Assembly: GCF_003850345.1 (NCBI RefSeq)
Contig: NZ_CP027707.1
Coordinates: 4,402,001 to 4,466,000, forward strand
Direction of reading: 5' to 3'
Length of the DNA stretch: 64,000 nucleotides
Source of the DNA: Pseudomonas chlororaphis subsp. piscium
Lineage (GTDB): Bacteria; Pseudomonadota; Gammaproteobacteria; Pseudomonadales; Pseudomonadaceae
The notes below the pieces were generated by a model. That model did not search any database, was not told the origin of the DNA, and saw nothing but the letters and a program-made list of their open reading frames with translations. The translations under genes were made by a program, and so were the position numbers. The number at the start of each line of letters is the position of its first letter. The first letter of the stretch is position 1. This document shows positions 1 to 9,939 of the stretch, piece after piece.

Positions 1-2316
1 GGCCGGCTGGCCGAGGCGCAGGTAACCCAGGCCGATGTCGCGCAAGACTTCCAGGGAACGGCGAATGCTCGCTTGCTCGGCGAACACCTCGACCGCCTCC
101 TGCACCGTCAATTGCAGGACCTGGGCGATGTTCAGATCTTGCCACTTGATGGCCAGGGTCTGCGGGTTGTAACGCGCGCCATGGCAGGTCGGGCACGGCG
201 CATAGACGCTGGGCATGAACAGCAACTCGACGCTGACAAAACCTTCGCCTTCGCAGGCCGGGCAGCGGCCCTTGGCGACGTTGAAGGAGAACTGCCCGGC
301 GTCGTAGCCCAGGGCTCGCGCCTCGGGGGTGGCAGCGAACAGCTTGCGCACGTGGTCGAACAGCCCGGTGTAGGTCGCCAGGTTCGAGCGCGGGGTGCGG
401 CCGATGGGTTTCTGGTCCACCTGCACCAGGCGCTTGATCCGCTCCAGCCCGGCGGTGACTTCGCCGCTGCTGGCCTGCGGGGCCTCGTCTTCCAGGTTCA
501 GCTCTTCCGGCTCTTCGTTGCTCTGCGGCCGTCCGAGGTGCGCGCCCACCAGCTCCAGCAACGCCTGGCTGACCAGGCTCGACTTGCCGGAACCCGACAC
601 CCCGGTCACCGCGGTGAAGCAGCCGAGGGGGAATTCGGCACTCAGGTCATTCAGGTTGTTGCGGCTGATGCCTTCCAGGCGCAGCCAGCCCTGGGCCTGG
701 CGCGCGGTGCGGCGGGCCGGCGCCTGCTCGGCGAACAGGTAGGCGCGGGTCTGCGACTCCGCGACATGGGCCAGCCCCGCCGGCGGACCGCTGTACAGCA
801 CCTGACCGCCCTGCTCGCCCGCCGCCGGGCCGACGTCGATCAGCCAGTCGGCGCGGCGCATGGTCTGCAGGTCGTGCTCGACCACGAACAGCGAATTGCC
901 CGAAGCCTTGAGCTGCTGCAAAGCCTCGAACAACGCCTCGGCGTCCGCCGGATGCAAGCCCGCCGAGGGCTCGTCGAGCACGTAGATCACCCCGAACAAC
1001 TGCGAACCCAGCTGGGTCGCCAGGCGCAGGCGCTGCAACTCGCCGGACGACAGGGTCGGCGTACTGCGCTCCAGGGCCAGGTAACCCAGGCCCAGGCCGG
1101 TCAGGGTGCTGACCCGCTCCAGCAGGTCCTGGGCGATGCGTTGCGCGGCCAGGCGCTTTTCCAGGGACAGGTTCGGCGTGTGCCGCACATCCGGCCCTCC
1201 GACATGCCCCGGCGCGCCCTGGGCGATCCGCTGCTTGCGCGCGGCCTGGGTCTGTTCGTGGCTCCAGACCTCGCCGGCCTCCTCGGCCTGTTCCAGGTAA
1301 GCCTGGGCGGCCACCGGTTTCAGCACTTCGGCCAGTTGCAACAGGGGCATCTGCGACAGCTCGCCGATGTCGAGGCCGGCGAAGGTCACCGACAGCGCCT
1401 CGCGCTTCAGGCGCTTGCCCTCGCACAGCGGGCACGGGCTGCCGAGCATGAACTGCGACACGCGCTTTTTCATCAGCGCGCTTTGCGAATGGGTGAAGGT
1501 GTGCAGCACATAACGCCGGGCCCCGCTGAAGGTGCCCATGTAGCTCGGCTCCTGCTTGCGCTTGAGGGCCTCGCGGGTCTGCTCCGGGGTCAGCCCGGCG
1601 TACACCGGCACGGTGGGGGTTTCTTCGGTGAACAGGATCCAGTCGCGCTGTTCTTTAGGCAGGTCGCGCCAGGGAATATCGACGTCGTAGCCCAGGGTCA
1701 CGAGGATGTCGCGCTGGTTCTGCCCCTGCCAGGCCAGGGGCCAGGACGCCACCGCGCGCTGGCGGATGGTCAGCGAAGGGTCCGGGACCATGGACGCCTC
1801 GCTGACCTCGTAGACCCGGCCCAGGCCATGGCAGTTGGGACAGGCACCTTGCGGGGTGTTGGGCGAGAAGTCTTCGGCGTAGAGCATCGGCTGCCCCGGC
1901 GGGTAGCTGCCGGCCCGGGAATAGAGCATGCGGATCAGGCTGGACAAGGTGGTGACGCTGCCCACCGAAGAGCGGGTGCTCGGCGTGCCACGCTGCTGTT
2001 GCAGGGCCACCGCCGGCGGCAGGCCTTCGATGGCGTCGACATCCGGCACCCCGACCTGATCGATCAGGCGCCGGGCGTAAGGCGCCACCGATTCGAAATA
2101 GCGGCGCTGGGCCTCGGCATACAGGGTCGAGAACGCCAGGGACGATTTGCCGGAGCCGGAAACCCCGGTGAACACCACCAGCGCATCGCGGGGAATATCC
2201 ACGTCGACGTTGCGCAGGTTGTGTTCGCGGGCGCCGCGCACCCTGACAAAACCCGAGCTGTGCGCTGGCAAGGAAGACAAAACCTGGGGCGAAGACGTGT
2301 TGCGCGCTGAAGTCAT
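1..2316 (-). CDS. uvrA2: UvrA-like excinuclease ATPase, class lacking the UvrB-binding domain (3' end cut by window)
   Basis: Encodes a tandem ABC ATPase of the UvrA family, which senses DNA damage. The translation starts at ATG 2316 and begins MTSARNTSS. The first Walker A motif (GVSGSGKSS) is near residue 50 and a second identical motif sits in the C-terminal half. ABC signature text is visible ([15 protein letters not shown]) and zinc-binding cysteine pairs occur ([31 protein letters not shown]). After the first Walker A and the [11 protein letters not shown] segment the protein runs straight into the zinc-hook region ([13 protein letters not shown]). The roughly 100-residue UvrB-binding insert of canonical UvrA is absent. 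That matches the UvrA2/DrrC-like class, whose role in repair or drug tolerance is less clear than that of UvrA. 772 codons are visible and the gene runs off the left edge. Confidence 0.9.
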   Translation of the reverse strand, partial: MTSARNTSSPQVLSSLPAHSSGFVRVRGAREHNLRNVDVDIPRDALVVFTGVSGSGKSSLAFSTLYAEAQRRYFESVAPYARRLIDQVGVPDVDAIEGLPPAVALQQQRGTPSTRSSVGSVTTLSSLIRMLYSRAGSYPPGQPMLYAEDFSPNTPQGACPNCHGLGRVYEVSEASMVPDPSLTIRQRAVASWPLAWQGQNQRDILVTLGYDVDIPWRDLPKEQRDWILFTEETPTVPVYAGLTPEQTREALKRKQEPSYMGTFSGARRYVLHTFTHSQSALMKKRVSQFMLGSPCPLCEGKRLKREALSVTFAGLDIGELSQMPLLQLAEVLKPVAAQAYLEQAEEAGEVWSHEQTQAARKQRIAQGAPGHVGGPDVRHTPNLSLEKRLAAQRIAQDLLERVSTLTGLGLGYLALERSTPTLSSGELQRLRLATQLGSQLFGVIYVLDEPSAGLHPADAEALFEALQQLKASGNSLFVVEHDLQTMRRADWLIDVGPAAGEQGGQVLYSGPPAGLAHVAESQTRAYLFAEQAPARRTARQAQGWLRLEGISRNNLNDLSAEFPLGCFTAVTGVSGSGKSSLVSQALLELVGAHLGRPQSNEEPEELNLEDEAPQASSGEVTAGLERIKRLVQVDQKPIGRTPRSNLATYTGLFDHVRKLFAATPEARALGYDAGQFSFNVAKGRCPACEGEGFVSVELLFMPSVYAPCPTCHGARYNPQTLAIKWQDLNIAQVLQLTVQEAVEVFAEQASIRRSLEVLRDIGLGYLRLGQPA

Positions 2317-2491
2317 GGGACAGCCTTGTATCGGAGGTGTCGGGACGAGATTTCAAGTCAGAGAGTCCCACGGCGCCAGCACCGACGACAGGCAGCCACC
2401 CGACCGAGATGCAGGGTGCATGGGCCCGGGGTTTTGAGCAACCGTGGATGTCGAACCTTCAGCGGGCTTTTTGCCTGAGGTGTTTACGACC

Positions 2492-4603
2492 TCACGCCTC
2501 CAGCACCGACCTGACCATGGCGGTCAGGGCGTCCGGGCTGTAGGGCTTGCTCAGCAGGTGGGTGTCCGGGCTGAGCTGGTGATTGCAGGAAATGATGTCG
2601 CGGGTATGCCCCGAGGTGAACAGCACCGCCACGGCCGGCGACTGGGTCTTGGCCCAGAGCGCCAGGTCGGTGCTTTTGATCAGGCCGGGCATCACCACAT
2701 CGGTGAAGATCAACTCGACCCGGGCGCCGTTCAGCAACAGTTGCATGGCCGCATCGCCATTGGCCGCCACCAGCACCTTGTAGCCGGCGTGCTCCAGCAA
2801 CTCGACCGCCGCCGCGCGGACGTCCTCGTTGTCCTCCACCACCAGGATGGTTTCCTGGCCGTGGCCAGGCCGCTGCCCACGCCGGGGCGCCTCTCCCGGC
2901 TCAGTTTCAGTACTGCGGACAAAATACATGCGCACCGTGGTGCCCTGCCCCGGCGCGCTGAGCATCTCGATATGGCCGCCGCTCTGCTTGACGAAACCGA
3001 ACACCATGCTCAGCCCCAGCCCGGTGCCCAGGCCGTCACGCTTGGTGGTGAAGAACGGCTCGAACGCCTGCTTGAGCACCTCGGGGGGCATGCCATCGCC
3101 GGTATCGGCCACCGACAGGCACAGGTAGTCGCCGGCGGTGATGCCCTTGCCGGCACAGAAACGGCGGTCGAGCACCACATTTTCGCCACGGATGCCGATG
3201 GTGCCCTCGCCCTTCATCGCATCGCGGGCGTTGATCGCCAGGTTGAGCAAGGCGTTTTCCAGCTGGCCGCGATCGACCTTGATGCACCAGGGCTGCGCGG
3301 GCAGTTGCACGTCGATATCGATGGTCTCGCCGAGGGCCCGTTGCAGCAGCTCACCCAGGCTGTCGGGGATCCGGCACGGGTTGTAGACCTCGGGCGACAA
3401 CGGCTGGCGCCGGGCGAACGCGAGCAATTGCGCGGACAGCTTGGCGCCGCGCTCGACCGCGGTAATGGCCGCGCCGACCCGGCGCTGCACATTGGCATTG
3501 TCCGGCTCATGGCGCGCCAGCAGGTGCAGGTTGCCGGCGATCACTTGCAGCAGGTTGTTGAAGTCGTGGGCCACGCCACCGGTCATGCCGCCAATGGCCT
3601 CGAGCTTCTGCGACTGGCGCAACTGCTCCTCGGCCGAGACCCGCGCGTTGACCTCCTCGGCCACCCGCTGCTCGAGGTTGCGCGTCAGTTGCAGCAGCGA
3701 CTCTTCGGCCATCTTGCGTTCGTGGATATCGATCAGCACGCCGGGAAAGCGCAAGGCCTGTCCCGCCTCGTCGAACTCGCAACGGCCACAACCCATGACC
3801 CACAGGTAACTGCCGTCCGCCCGGCGGATGCGGTATTCGCTGTTGTAGGGCATGCCCTTTTGCAGGCTGTAGGCCAGCTGCTCCTTGATCCGCGGCAGGT
3901 CCTCGGGGTGCACCCGGCTGTCGGCGACCGCCATCGACAGGTCGTCCAGCGGCTGCTCCAGCGGGTAGGAAAAGGTCCGGGCAAAACGCTCGTCGCCTGA
4001 CAGCCGATCGGCCTTGATGTCCCAGACAAAGGAACCCAGCAGCGCCCCGGCATTGAGCGCCAGCTGCACCCGTTCGTTTTCCACGCGGTAGGCGCTCTCG
4101 ACTTCCTGGCGGCGTTGCTCGGACAGCACATGGGCGGTGGTCTCGACCACTATCGCCATGACCCCGGCCGGCGCCTGGTCGTCGCCGGCCACCGGGCTGT
4201 AGTAGAGGTCCATCCAGACAGGTTCCGGCTGGCCGTTGCGCAGCAGCACCAGTTCCTTGTTGCGGTACGACAGGGTCCCGCCCGCCAGGCAGGTGTCCAG
4301 CACATGCCGGTTGAAATCCGCCACCTCCGGCCAGCCCAGCTCCACCTGGCGGCCGAGCAGGTACGGATGCCGGCCGCCGGCGAATTCGGCGTAGGCATCG
4401 TTGTAGATCATGTAGCCCGAGCGGCCCCAGAGCAGGAGCAGGGGTACCGGCGAAGCCAGCAGCAGTTGCACCGCACTGCACAGGCTCGACGACCAGTGCT
4501 CCAGCGCTCCGAGCTCGGTGAGGGACCAGTCGAACGCCTGGATGCGTCCGGCCATCTCGCCTTTCCAGCCCTGGCAACCATGGGGATCGGATAAGAACGG
4601 CAT
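2492..4603 (-). CDS. Hybrid sensor histidine kinase with PAS domains and receiver
   Basis: A 703-residue cytoplasmic-type hybrid histidine kinase; no transmembrane segment or signal peptide is seen. Domains in order: a PAS-like region (about 40-150), a second PAS with PAC motif (about 175-295), a coiled-coil linker, a HisKA dimerisation domain with the phospho-acceptor H346 in GGVAHDFNNLLQ, a HATPase_c domain (N-box N454/N458, DTGDG at 500-504, GLGLS near 530), and a C-terminal receiver (586-703) with phospho-acceptor D635 (FTDVVMPG) and the conserved K near residue 686. The input signal is unknown. No partner response regulator is adjacent. The start at 4603 matches family-style N-termini (FL..GEM..RI..FDW), but an internal ATG at 4555 has a better purine-rich ribosome site, so the start is uncertain. 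Confidence 0.9.
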   Translation of the reverse strand: MPFLSDPHGCQGWKGEMAGRIQAFDWSLTELGALEHWSSSLCSAVQLLLASPVPLLLLWGRSGYMIYNDAYAEFAGGRHPYLLGRQVELGWPEVADFNRHVLDTCLAGGTLSYRNKELVLLRNGQPEPVWMDLYYSPVAGDDQAPAGVMAIVVETTAHVLSEQRRQEVESAYRVENERVQLALNAGALLGSFVWDIKADRLSGDERFARTFSYPLEQPLDDLSMAVADSRVHPEDLPRIKEQLAYSLQKGMPYNSEYRIRRADGSYLWVMGCGRCEFDEAGQALRFPGVLIDIHERKMAEESLLQLTRNLEQRVAEEVNARVSAEEQLRQSQKLEAIGGMTGGVAHDFNNLLQVIAGNLHLLARHEPDNANVQRRVGAAITAVERGAKLSAQLLAFARRQPLSPEVYNPCRIPDSLGELLQRALGETIDIDVQLPAQPWCIKVDRGQLENALLNLAINARDAMKGEGTIGIRGENVVLDRRFCAGKGITAGDYLCLSVADTGDGMPPEVLKQAFEPFFTTKRDGLGTGLGLSMVFGFVKQSGGHIEMLSAPGQGTTVRMYFVRSTETEPGEAPRRGQRPGHGQETILVVEDNEDVRAAAVELLEHAGYKVLVAANGDAAMQLLLNGARVELIFTDVVMPGLIKSTDLALWAKTQSPAVAVLFTSGHTRDIISCNHQLSPDTHLLSKPYSPDALTAMVRSVLEA

Positions 4604-4849
4604 GAGCGAACTCTACGAAAAGCATGGCAAGCATGGATTTTCAGGAGGTCGCGACGCAGCAGCCTCCAGAGCCTTTGAGCACCCTGCACCCGGATGGTTT
4701 CAAGATTTTCAGCCATGAGGCCGAATCACCACTGCCGCTGGTCGGTCGCCCTGCCCGCGAGCGCCACCAGCGTACGCCGGACACTATCGAACAAACAGCA
4801 TAGGCGCTGGCGCAAGGTCCAGGCGGACGCTCGCAGGCGCCGCCTGGCA

Positions 4850-4870
4850 CAGGGCGGATTGCCCGCCCTG
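4850..4870 (-). terminator. GC-rich hairpin after the lipoprotein operon
   Basis: An 8-bp perfect stem (CAGGGCGG / CCGCCCTG) with a 5-base loop lies just past the stop of the DUF799 gene. It has no T-run, so it may be a Rho-assisted or weak terminator, or only an mRNA-end stabiliser. Confidence 0.35.
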
Positions 4871-4876
4871 AAGACC

Positions 4877-5536
4877 TCAGTCGGTGCCGTATTTCGGCGA
4901 GCGCGGACCGTACAACAGGCCCGCGTGTTGCCCGGCCGACAGCAGGCGCTGGCTGGTGATGCCGGCGATCGGGTGACCGGCGTCGGTGGAGGTGTTGATG
5001 ATCTGCTTCACCGCGGCGGTGATCAGCATGCCCACCAGGCCACCGCCGTTGTTATTGTTGCCCTCTTCGCTGGAGGCCCGGGCAGTGCCGGTCCACAGCG
5101 TGGTGCCGGTCTTCAGGTCGACCAGGGTGGCACTGGCGGTGACCACGGTGGCGCTGCTGATCAGCATGTAGCTGGTTCCGTACTCCTTGACGGTGATATA
5201 CAGCCCGGCATCGGCACCGAAGATCTCGTTGAGCTTGGCCGGCGACAAGCCATGGATGTCCGCCGGGTTGGTCAGGCCGTTGTGGCGGAAAGTTTCATCC
5301 ACCACTGCGATCGGCATCACGTAATAACCGGCTTCGGCCAGGGGAAAGGTCACCTGGGACAGCATGCTGTAGGTGGCCTTGACGTCCGGCGACTCGTTGA
5401 GCGGCGGCAGCACCAGGATCGACTTCGGCCGGGCCTGCTTGTAGGCCGAGTAGTCCAGGGTCTTGGGCGTGGCGCAGCCCACCAGCAGGCTGACAGCCAA
5501 CAGGCCCAACAGGTTGCGCAAGGTGTAGAGGTTCAT
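4877..5536 (-). CDS. DUF799 family lipoprotein (GNA1162-like)
   Basis: A 219-residue lipoprotein of the DUF799 family, the family of meningococcal GNA1162. The signal peptide ends in the lipobox LLVGC, giving a lipidated Cys near residue 21. The rest is a compact alpha/beta domain (SILVLPPLNESPDVKATYS) of the type seen in periplasmic TolB-like assembly lipoproteins. Its ATG overlaps the TGA of the upstream DUF4810 gene (ATGA), so the two are translationally coupled. It is the last gene of a CsgG-DUF4810-DUF799 operon. This order recurs in other proteobacteria, and the products are thought to form an outer-membrane lipoprotein complex, possibly a secretion channel. The function is not established. 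Confidence 0.88.
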   Translation of the reverse strand: MNLYTLRNLLGLLAVSLLVGCATPKTLDYSAYKQARPKSILVLPPLNESPDVKATYSMLSQVTFPLAEAGYYVMPIAVVDETFRHNGLTNPADIHGLSPAKLNEIFGADAGLYITVKEYGTSYMLISSATVVTASATLVDLKTGTTLWTGTARASSEEGNNNNGGGLVGMLITAAVKQIINTSTDAGHPIAGITSQRLLSAGQHAGLLYGPRSPKYGTD

Positions 5537-5904
5537 TGGCCGGCTCCCTTCTTGGCGTTTTTCAGCAGAAAGTCCATGTACGGCGTGGACTCGGGGAACA
5601 GCGCCTTCTCGGTGTTGAACTGCTGCACCATCTGGTCGTCCTTGCCCAGGCCCGCATAGAGCATGCCCAGGTGCGCGTGGTAACCCGGCGGCACCGCCTT
5701 GCCGGTGGACTTGATCTTCTGCAGGTCGCGCTCCAGCGCTTCGATCTGGGCCTCCTGGGCCTCCTCGCCCTTGAAGTACTCGTAGGTCTGGGTCTGGTAG
5801 GTTTCCCACTGGTAAAGCGTCTTCGGCCCACTGCAACCGGCCAGCAATACGCTGCCCAGCAACGTGGCGGCCATCAGCGGCCGGGCCATCTTGGTGTTGA
5901 ACAT
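5533..5904 (-). CDS. DUF4810 domain-containing lipoprotein
   Basis: A 123-residue small lipoprotein with signal peptide and lipobox (LLAGC, Cys near residue 24). The body is mostly helical and TPR-like (YHAHLGMLYAGLGKDDQMVQQF). It is the middle member of the CsgG-DUF4810-DUF799 operon. The stop overlaps the next start by four bases. The start at 5904 has an upstream GGGAGAAG ribosome site. It probably acts as a periplasmic adaptor for the CsgG-like partner, which is inferred from conserved gene order only. Confidence 0.87.
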   Translation of the reverse strand: MFNTKMARPLMAATLLGSVLLAGCSGPKTLYQWETYQTQTYEYFKGEEAQEAQIEALERDLQKIKSTGKAVPPGYHAHLGMLYAGLGKDDQMVQQFNTEKALFPESTPYMDFLLKNAKKGAGQ

Positions 5905-5930
5905 GCTCTTCTCCCTGTCAGCGGTGTCGA

Positions 5931-6611
5931 TCAGCGGCTGGGTTTCCAGGCGCCGGCGTCAATCGCCTCGACCATGCGGTTGACGGCCTCGCGCATGGCC
6001 AGGTCGAGGACCTTGCCGTTGAGGGTCGAGTCGTAGGAGGCGGTGCCGCCGAAGCCGATCACCTCGCGGTTGGACAGGGCGTACTCACCGGCACCCTGGG
6101 TCGAATACACCACTTCGGAAGTGCTGATGTTGACGATGTTCAACGCCACCTTGGCGTAGGCCACCTGGGTCTTGCCGCGGCCGAGAATGCCGAACAGCTG
6201 GTGGTCGCCGGTTTCCTTGCGGCCGAACTCGGTGACATCGCCGGTCACCACGAAGTCCGCGCCCTTGAGCTTCTGCGCCTGGCCCTTGATCGCCGCTTCC
6301 TGCTGGATCTCGCCCATGTTGTCGCGATCCAGCACATTGAAGCGGTGGGTCTGCTGCAGGTGGGTAATCAGGATGGTCTTGGCCTGGCCGCCGAGGCGGT
6401 CGACGCCGTCGGAGAAAATCCCGCGCATGTAGCTGGAGCGGTTATCGAACTTGCCCACCGCCATCGGTACCCGAGCCCCGGTCCACACCTGATTGGCGCT
6501 CTGGACCTTCTCCACCGGCAACGCCCGGGAGCTTTCAGTGGCACAACCGCTCATGCCCGCCAGTACAGCCAACGCTACGCCCGACATCACCAACTTCGAG
6601 ATCAGTCTCAC
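5931..6611 (-). CDS. CsgG/HfaB-family outer-membrane lipoprotein
   Basis: A 226-residue CsgG-family protein. CsgG itself forms the nonameric outer-membrane curli secretion pore. The sequence shows a signal peptide with lipobox (GMSGC), the CsgG-type beta-alpha core (VGKFDNRSSYMRGIFSDG, FNVLDRDNMGEIQQEAAIKGQ, GADFVVTGDVTEFG) and the membrane-spanning/constriction region around ALSNREVIGFGG. I chose the GTG at 6611 because AAAAGGAAC lies six bases before it. The ATG at 6635 would add eight residues but has no good ribosome site. It is the first gene of the three-lipoprotein operon, and no curli subunit genes (csgA/csgB) are nearby, so the exported substrate is unknown. Confidence 0.85.
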   Translation of the reverse strand: MRLISKLVMSGVALAVLAGMSGCATESSRALPVEKVQSANQVWTGARVPMAVGKFDNRSSYMRGIFSDGVDRLGGQAKTILITHLQQTHRFNVLDRDNMGEIQQEAAIKGQAQKLKGADFVVTGDVTEFGRKETGDHQLFGILGRGKTQVAYAKVALNIVNISTSEVVYSTQGAGEYALSNREVIGFGGTASYDSTLNGKVLDLAMREAVNRMVEAIDAGAWKPSR

Positions 6612-6855
6612 TCTGCGTTCCTTTTGAGTATTCATAGAAAAGTGCCTGCGCCCTGCCACAGCCTTGCGAAACACGGCTTCTGCGGGTTCGGAAATAGCAG
6701 TCAGGGCACACTGAAACGTGACGCAGGAGGCGTCGGCGGCGGCGATTATGCCAAAGTGCCATCATTGCGAAAAGAAATAAAAAACTCTGGCGCCAGTCGA
6801 TTGACTGCCGGACGCTCCGTCCTGCCCCTGCACCTTTGGGCAAGCGCTCGCTCCG

Positions 6856-9800
6856 TCAGCGAAAGTCCCGGCTGCGCACGCTGATGCCACTCAGCAGCTC
6901 GCTGAGATCGCTCAAGCGGCCGGCGATCAGGTGGCGGACCTCGCCTTCGGTTTCCAGGGTGCCGTCGACCTTGAGCAACTGCGCGCCCACCAGGACCTTG
7001 CGCTGGCGCTCGGCCAGGTCGCGCCAGACCACCACGTTGACGTTGCCGAACTCGTCTTCCAGGGTGACGAAGGTCACGCCGCTGGCGGTGCCCGGCCGCT
7101 GGCGTCCGGTGACCAGCCCGGCGATGCTCACCGGGCGCCCGTGCTCGACCTCCAGCAACTCGCGGGAACTGCGACAGCGCCGGGCCTTGAGTTCGTCCCG
7201 CAGCAAGGCCAGCGGATGGGGCCCGAGGGTGGTGCCGACGCTCAGGTAATCGGCCTGCAGATCCTCACCGACCGTCGGCCGCGGCAAAACCACGGGTGCC
7301 TCTTCCTGGCGCGGCAGGCCGGCGAACAGGCCGAGCTGTTGCTGCACCCCCGCCACTTCCCAGCGCGCCCGATGCCGATGCCCGGCCAACCCACGCAGGG
7401 CGCCGGCATCGGCCAGCAGTTCCTGGGCGCGGCTGTCGAGGCGCGCCCGTTGCCCGAGGTCGGCGATGTCGACGAACGGGCCGTCCTGGCGCGCCGCCTC
7501 GATCCGCCGCGCATCGTCTTCGCGAAAGCCCTTGATCATCCGCAGCCCCAGGCGCAACGCCGGCTGCGCGCCGGCCAGCGGTTCCAGGCTGCAATCCCAG
7601 GCGCTGGCGCGCACGTCCACCGGGCGAATCGCCAGATGGTGCCGACGCGCGTCCTGGAGGATCTGGTCGGGGCTGTAGAAGCCCATGGGCCAGCTGTTGA
7701 TCAGGGCGCAGGCGAAGGCCGCCGGCTCGTGGCATTTGAGCCAGCAACTGGCATAGGTCAGCAAGGCGAAACTGGCGGCGTGGGATTCGGGGAAACCGTA
7801 GCTGCCGAAGCCCTTGATCTGCTCGAAGATCTGCGCGGCGAATTCGTCGCTGTAGCCGTTGGCGCGCATGCCGTCGCGCAGGCGCAGGCGATGGGGCTCC
7901 AGGCCGCCGTGACGTTTCCAGGCGGCCATGGAGCGGCGCAACTGGTCGGCCTCGCCGGGGGTGTAGTCGGCGGCGACAATGGCGATCTGCATCACCTGTT
8001 CCTGGAACAGCGGCACGCCCAGGGTTCGCTGCAGCACCTCTTTCAGTTCCGCAGAGGGATAGGTCACCTCCTCCTTTTTGTCACGTCGACGCAGGTACGG
8101 ATGGACCATGCCGCCCTGGATCGGACCCGGCCGGACAATGGCCACCTCGATCACCAGGTCGTAGAAATCCTTTGGCTTGAGCCGGGGCAGCATCGACATC
8201 TGCGCCCGCGACTCGATCTGGAACACGCCGATGGTGTCGGCGCGACCGATCATCTCGTAGGTGGCCGGGTCCTCGGCGGGGATGCTGGCCAGGCTTAGCC
8301 GCTGGTCCCGATAGCCATGGATCAGGTCGAAACAGCGGCGAATCGCACTGAGCATGCCCAGCGCCAGCACGTCCACCTTGAGCAGCCCGACCGCGTCCAG
8401 GTCGTCCTTGTCCCACTGGATAATGGTGCGTTCGGCCATGGCCGCGTTTTCCACCGGCACCAGGGTGTCCAGCGGCTGTTCGGAAATCACGAAGCCGCCG
8501 GGGTGCTGGGACAGGTGCCGGGGAAAGCCGATCAGTTGCCCGGTCAGGCTCAGGACCCGGCGCAACACCGGGCTGTCCGGGTCGAAACCGGCCTCCAGCA
8601 GGCGCTCGACGGCCGGCGGCGTATCGCTCCAATGGCCGCAGCAGTCGGCCAGGGCATTGACCTGGTCCGGCGGCAGGCCCAGGGCCTTGGCCACATCGCG
8701 CACCGCGCCGGCGCCGTGGTAGGTGCTGACCACCGCGGTCAGCGCGGCGCGATGGCGGCCGTAACGCTGGAACACGTACTGCAGGACTTCCTCGCGGCGT
8801 TCGTGCTCGAAGTCCACGTCGATATCCGGCGGCTCGTTGCGCTCGCGGGAGAGAAAACGCTCGAACAGCAGGGTCGAACGGTCCGGGTCGATCTCGGTGA
8901 TGCCCAGGGCGAAACACACCACCGAGTTGGCCGCCGAGCCCCGGCCCTGGCAGAGGATCGACTGGCCGCGGGCAAAACTGACGATGTCGTACACCGTGAG
9001 GAAATAACTCTCGTAACCCAGCTCGGCGATCAGCGCCAATTCATCGCCGATCTGCTTGAGCACCTTGGGCTTGGCGCCCCCGGGCCAGCGCTTGACGATA
9101 CCGCGCTCGGTCAGCTCGCGCAGCCAGCTGGTGGGCGTCTGCCCTTGGGGTACCAGTTCCCGCGGGTACTGGTAATGCAGTTGCACGAGGTCGAAATGGC
9201 AGCGCTCGGCGATCCTCAGCGATTCGTCCAACAGGGCCGGCGGATAGAGCCCCTGCAACGCCTCGAGACTGCGCAAATGCCGCTCGCCATTGGGGTGCAG
9301 GCGCTGGCCGGCCTCGGCCACCCGCACGTGATGGCGGATCGCGGTCATGGTGTCCTGCAAGGCCCGGCGCCCGCGCACATGCATATGCACATCGCCGCAG
9401 GCCACGGCGGCAATGCCCAGTTCCCGGGCCAGCGCCAGCGACTCGCCCAGGCGCCGCTGATCGTCCTGGCCGCAGTGCAATTCCACAGCCAGCCACAACC
9501 GGTCGGCGAACACCTGCTGCAACCAGCGCCCGGTCTCTTGCTGTTGGCCCTGTGGCTGAGCCTCCGCCAGCCACAGGGCCAACAGCCCCGGCAAAGGTTG
9601 CTCGAAATCTTCCCACAACAGTTGGTATTGGCCTTTCTGCGCCCGGCGCCGGCCACGGGTGATCAGCCGGCACAGGCCCTGATAACCCTCCAGGTTCTCC
9701 ACCAGCAGCACCAGCTTCGGGCCGTCGTCGAGGCGCATTTCGCTGCCAACGATCAGCGGCAGGTTGCAGTCCTTCGAGGCCTGCCAGGCCCGGACGATGC

Positions 9801-9939
9801 CGGCCAGGCTGCACTCGTCGGTAATCGCCAGGGCCTGGTAGCCCTGGGCCGCCGCCCGCTCGAACAGCTCGCGGGCACTGGAGGCACCGCGCTGGAAACT
9901 GAAGTTCGACAGGCAGTGCAGTTCGGCGTAGCCCTTCAT
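6856..9939 (-). CDS. dnaE2: Error-prone DNA polymerase DnaE2
   Basis: A 1027-residue C-family DNA polymerase, the catalytic subunit of the ImuA-ImuB-DnaE2 translesion mutasome that carries out SOS mutagenesis in bacteria lacking UmuDC. An N-terminal PHP domain begins at [12 protein letters not shown]. The palm catalytic acids are in PDIDVDF (D374, D376). The finger and beta-clamp region follow ([17 protein letters not shown]), and a C-terminal OB-fold region ([16 protein letters not shown]) is present. The length matches the DnaE2 subgroup (about 1030), shorter than replicative DnaE1. The ATG at 9939 overlaps the imuB stop by four bases. It is the last gene of the lexA2 operon and thus under LexA2 control. 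Confidence 0.97.
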   Translation of the reverse strand: MKGYAELHCLSNFSFQRGASSARELFERAAAQGYQALAITDECSLAGIVRAWQASKDCNLPLIVGSEMRLDDGPKLVLLVENLEGYQGLCRLITRGRRRAQKGQYQLLWEDFEQPLPGLLALWLAEAQPQGQQQETGRWLQQVFADRLWLAVELHCGQDDQRRLGESLALARELGIAAVACGDVHMHVRGRRALQDTMTAIRHHVRVAEAGQRLHPNGERHLRSLEALQGLYPPALLDESLRIAERCHFDLVQLHYQYPRELVPQGQTPTSWLRELTERGIVKRWPGGAKPKVLKQIGDELALIAELGYESYFLTVYDIVSFARGQSILCQGRGSAANSVVCFALGITEIDPDRSTLLFERFLSRERNEPPDIDVDFEHERREEVLQYVFQRYGRHRAALTAVVSTYHGAGAVRDVAKALGLPPDQVNALADCCGHWSDTPPAVERLLEAGFDPDSPVLRRVLSLTGQLIGFPRHLSQHPGGFVISEQPLDTLVPVENAAMAERTIIQWDKDDLDAVGLLKVDVLALGMLSAIRRCFDLIHGYRDQRLSLASIPAEDPATYEMIGRADTIGVFQIESRAQMSMLPRLKPKDFYDLVIEVAIVRPGPIQGGMVHPYLRRRDKKEEVTYPSAELKEVLQRTLGVPLFQEQVMQIAIVAADYTPGEADQLRRSMAAWKRHGGLEPHRLRLRDGMRANGYSDEFAAQIFEQIKGFGSYGFPESHAASFALLTYASCWLKCHEPAAFACALINSWPMGFYSPDQILQDARRHHLAIRPVDVRASAWDCSLEPLAGAQPALRLGLRMIKGFREDDARRIEAARQDGPFVDIADLGQRARLDSRAQELLADAGALRGLAGHRHRARWEVAGVQQQLGLFAGLPRQEEAPVVLPRPTVGEDLQADYLSVGTTLGPHPLALLRDELKARRCRSSRELLEVEHGRPVSIAGLVTGRQRPGTASGVTFVTLEDEFGNVNVVVWRDLAERQRKVLVGAQLLKVDGTLETEGEVRHLIAGRLSDLSELLSGISVRSRDFR

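Noticed and set aside
73..2310. Long open frame on the plus strand opposite the UvrA-like gene
   Set aside because: It is the antisense reading of a high-G+C coding gene. The minus strand has full UvrA motifs; the plus-strand product has no domain.
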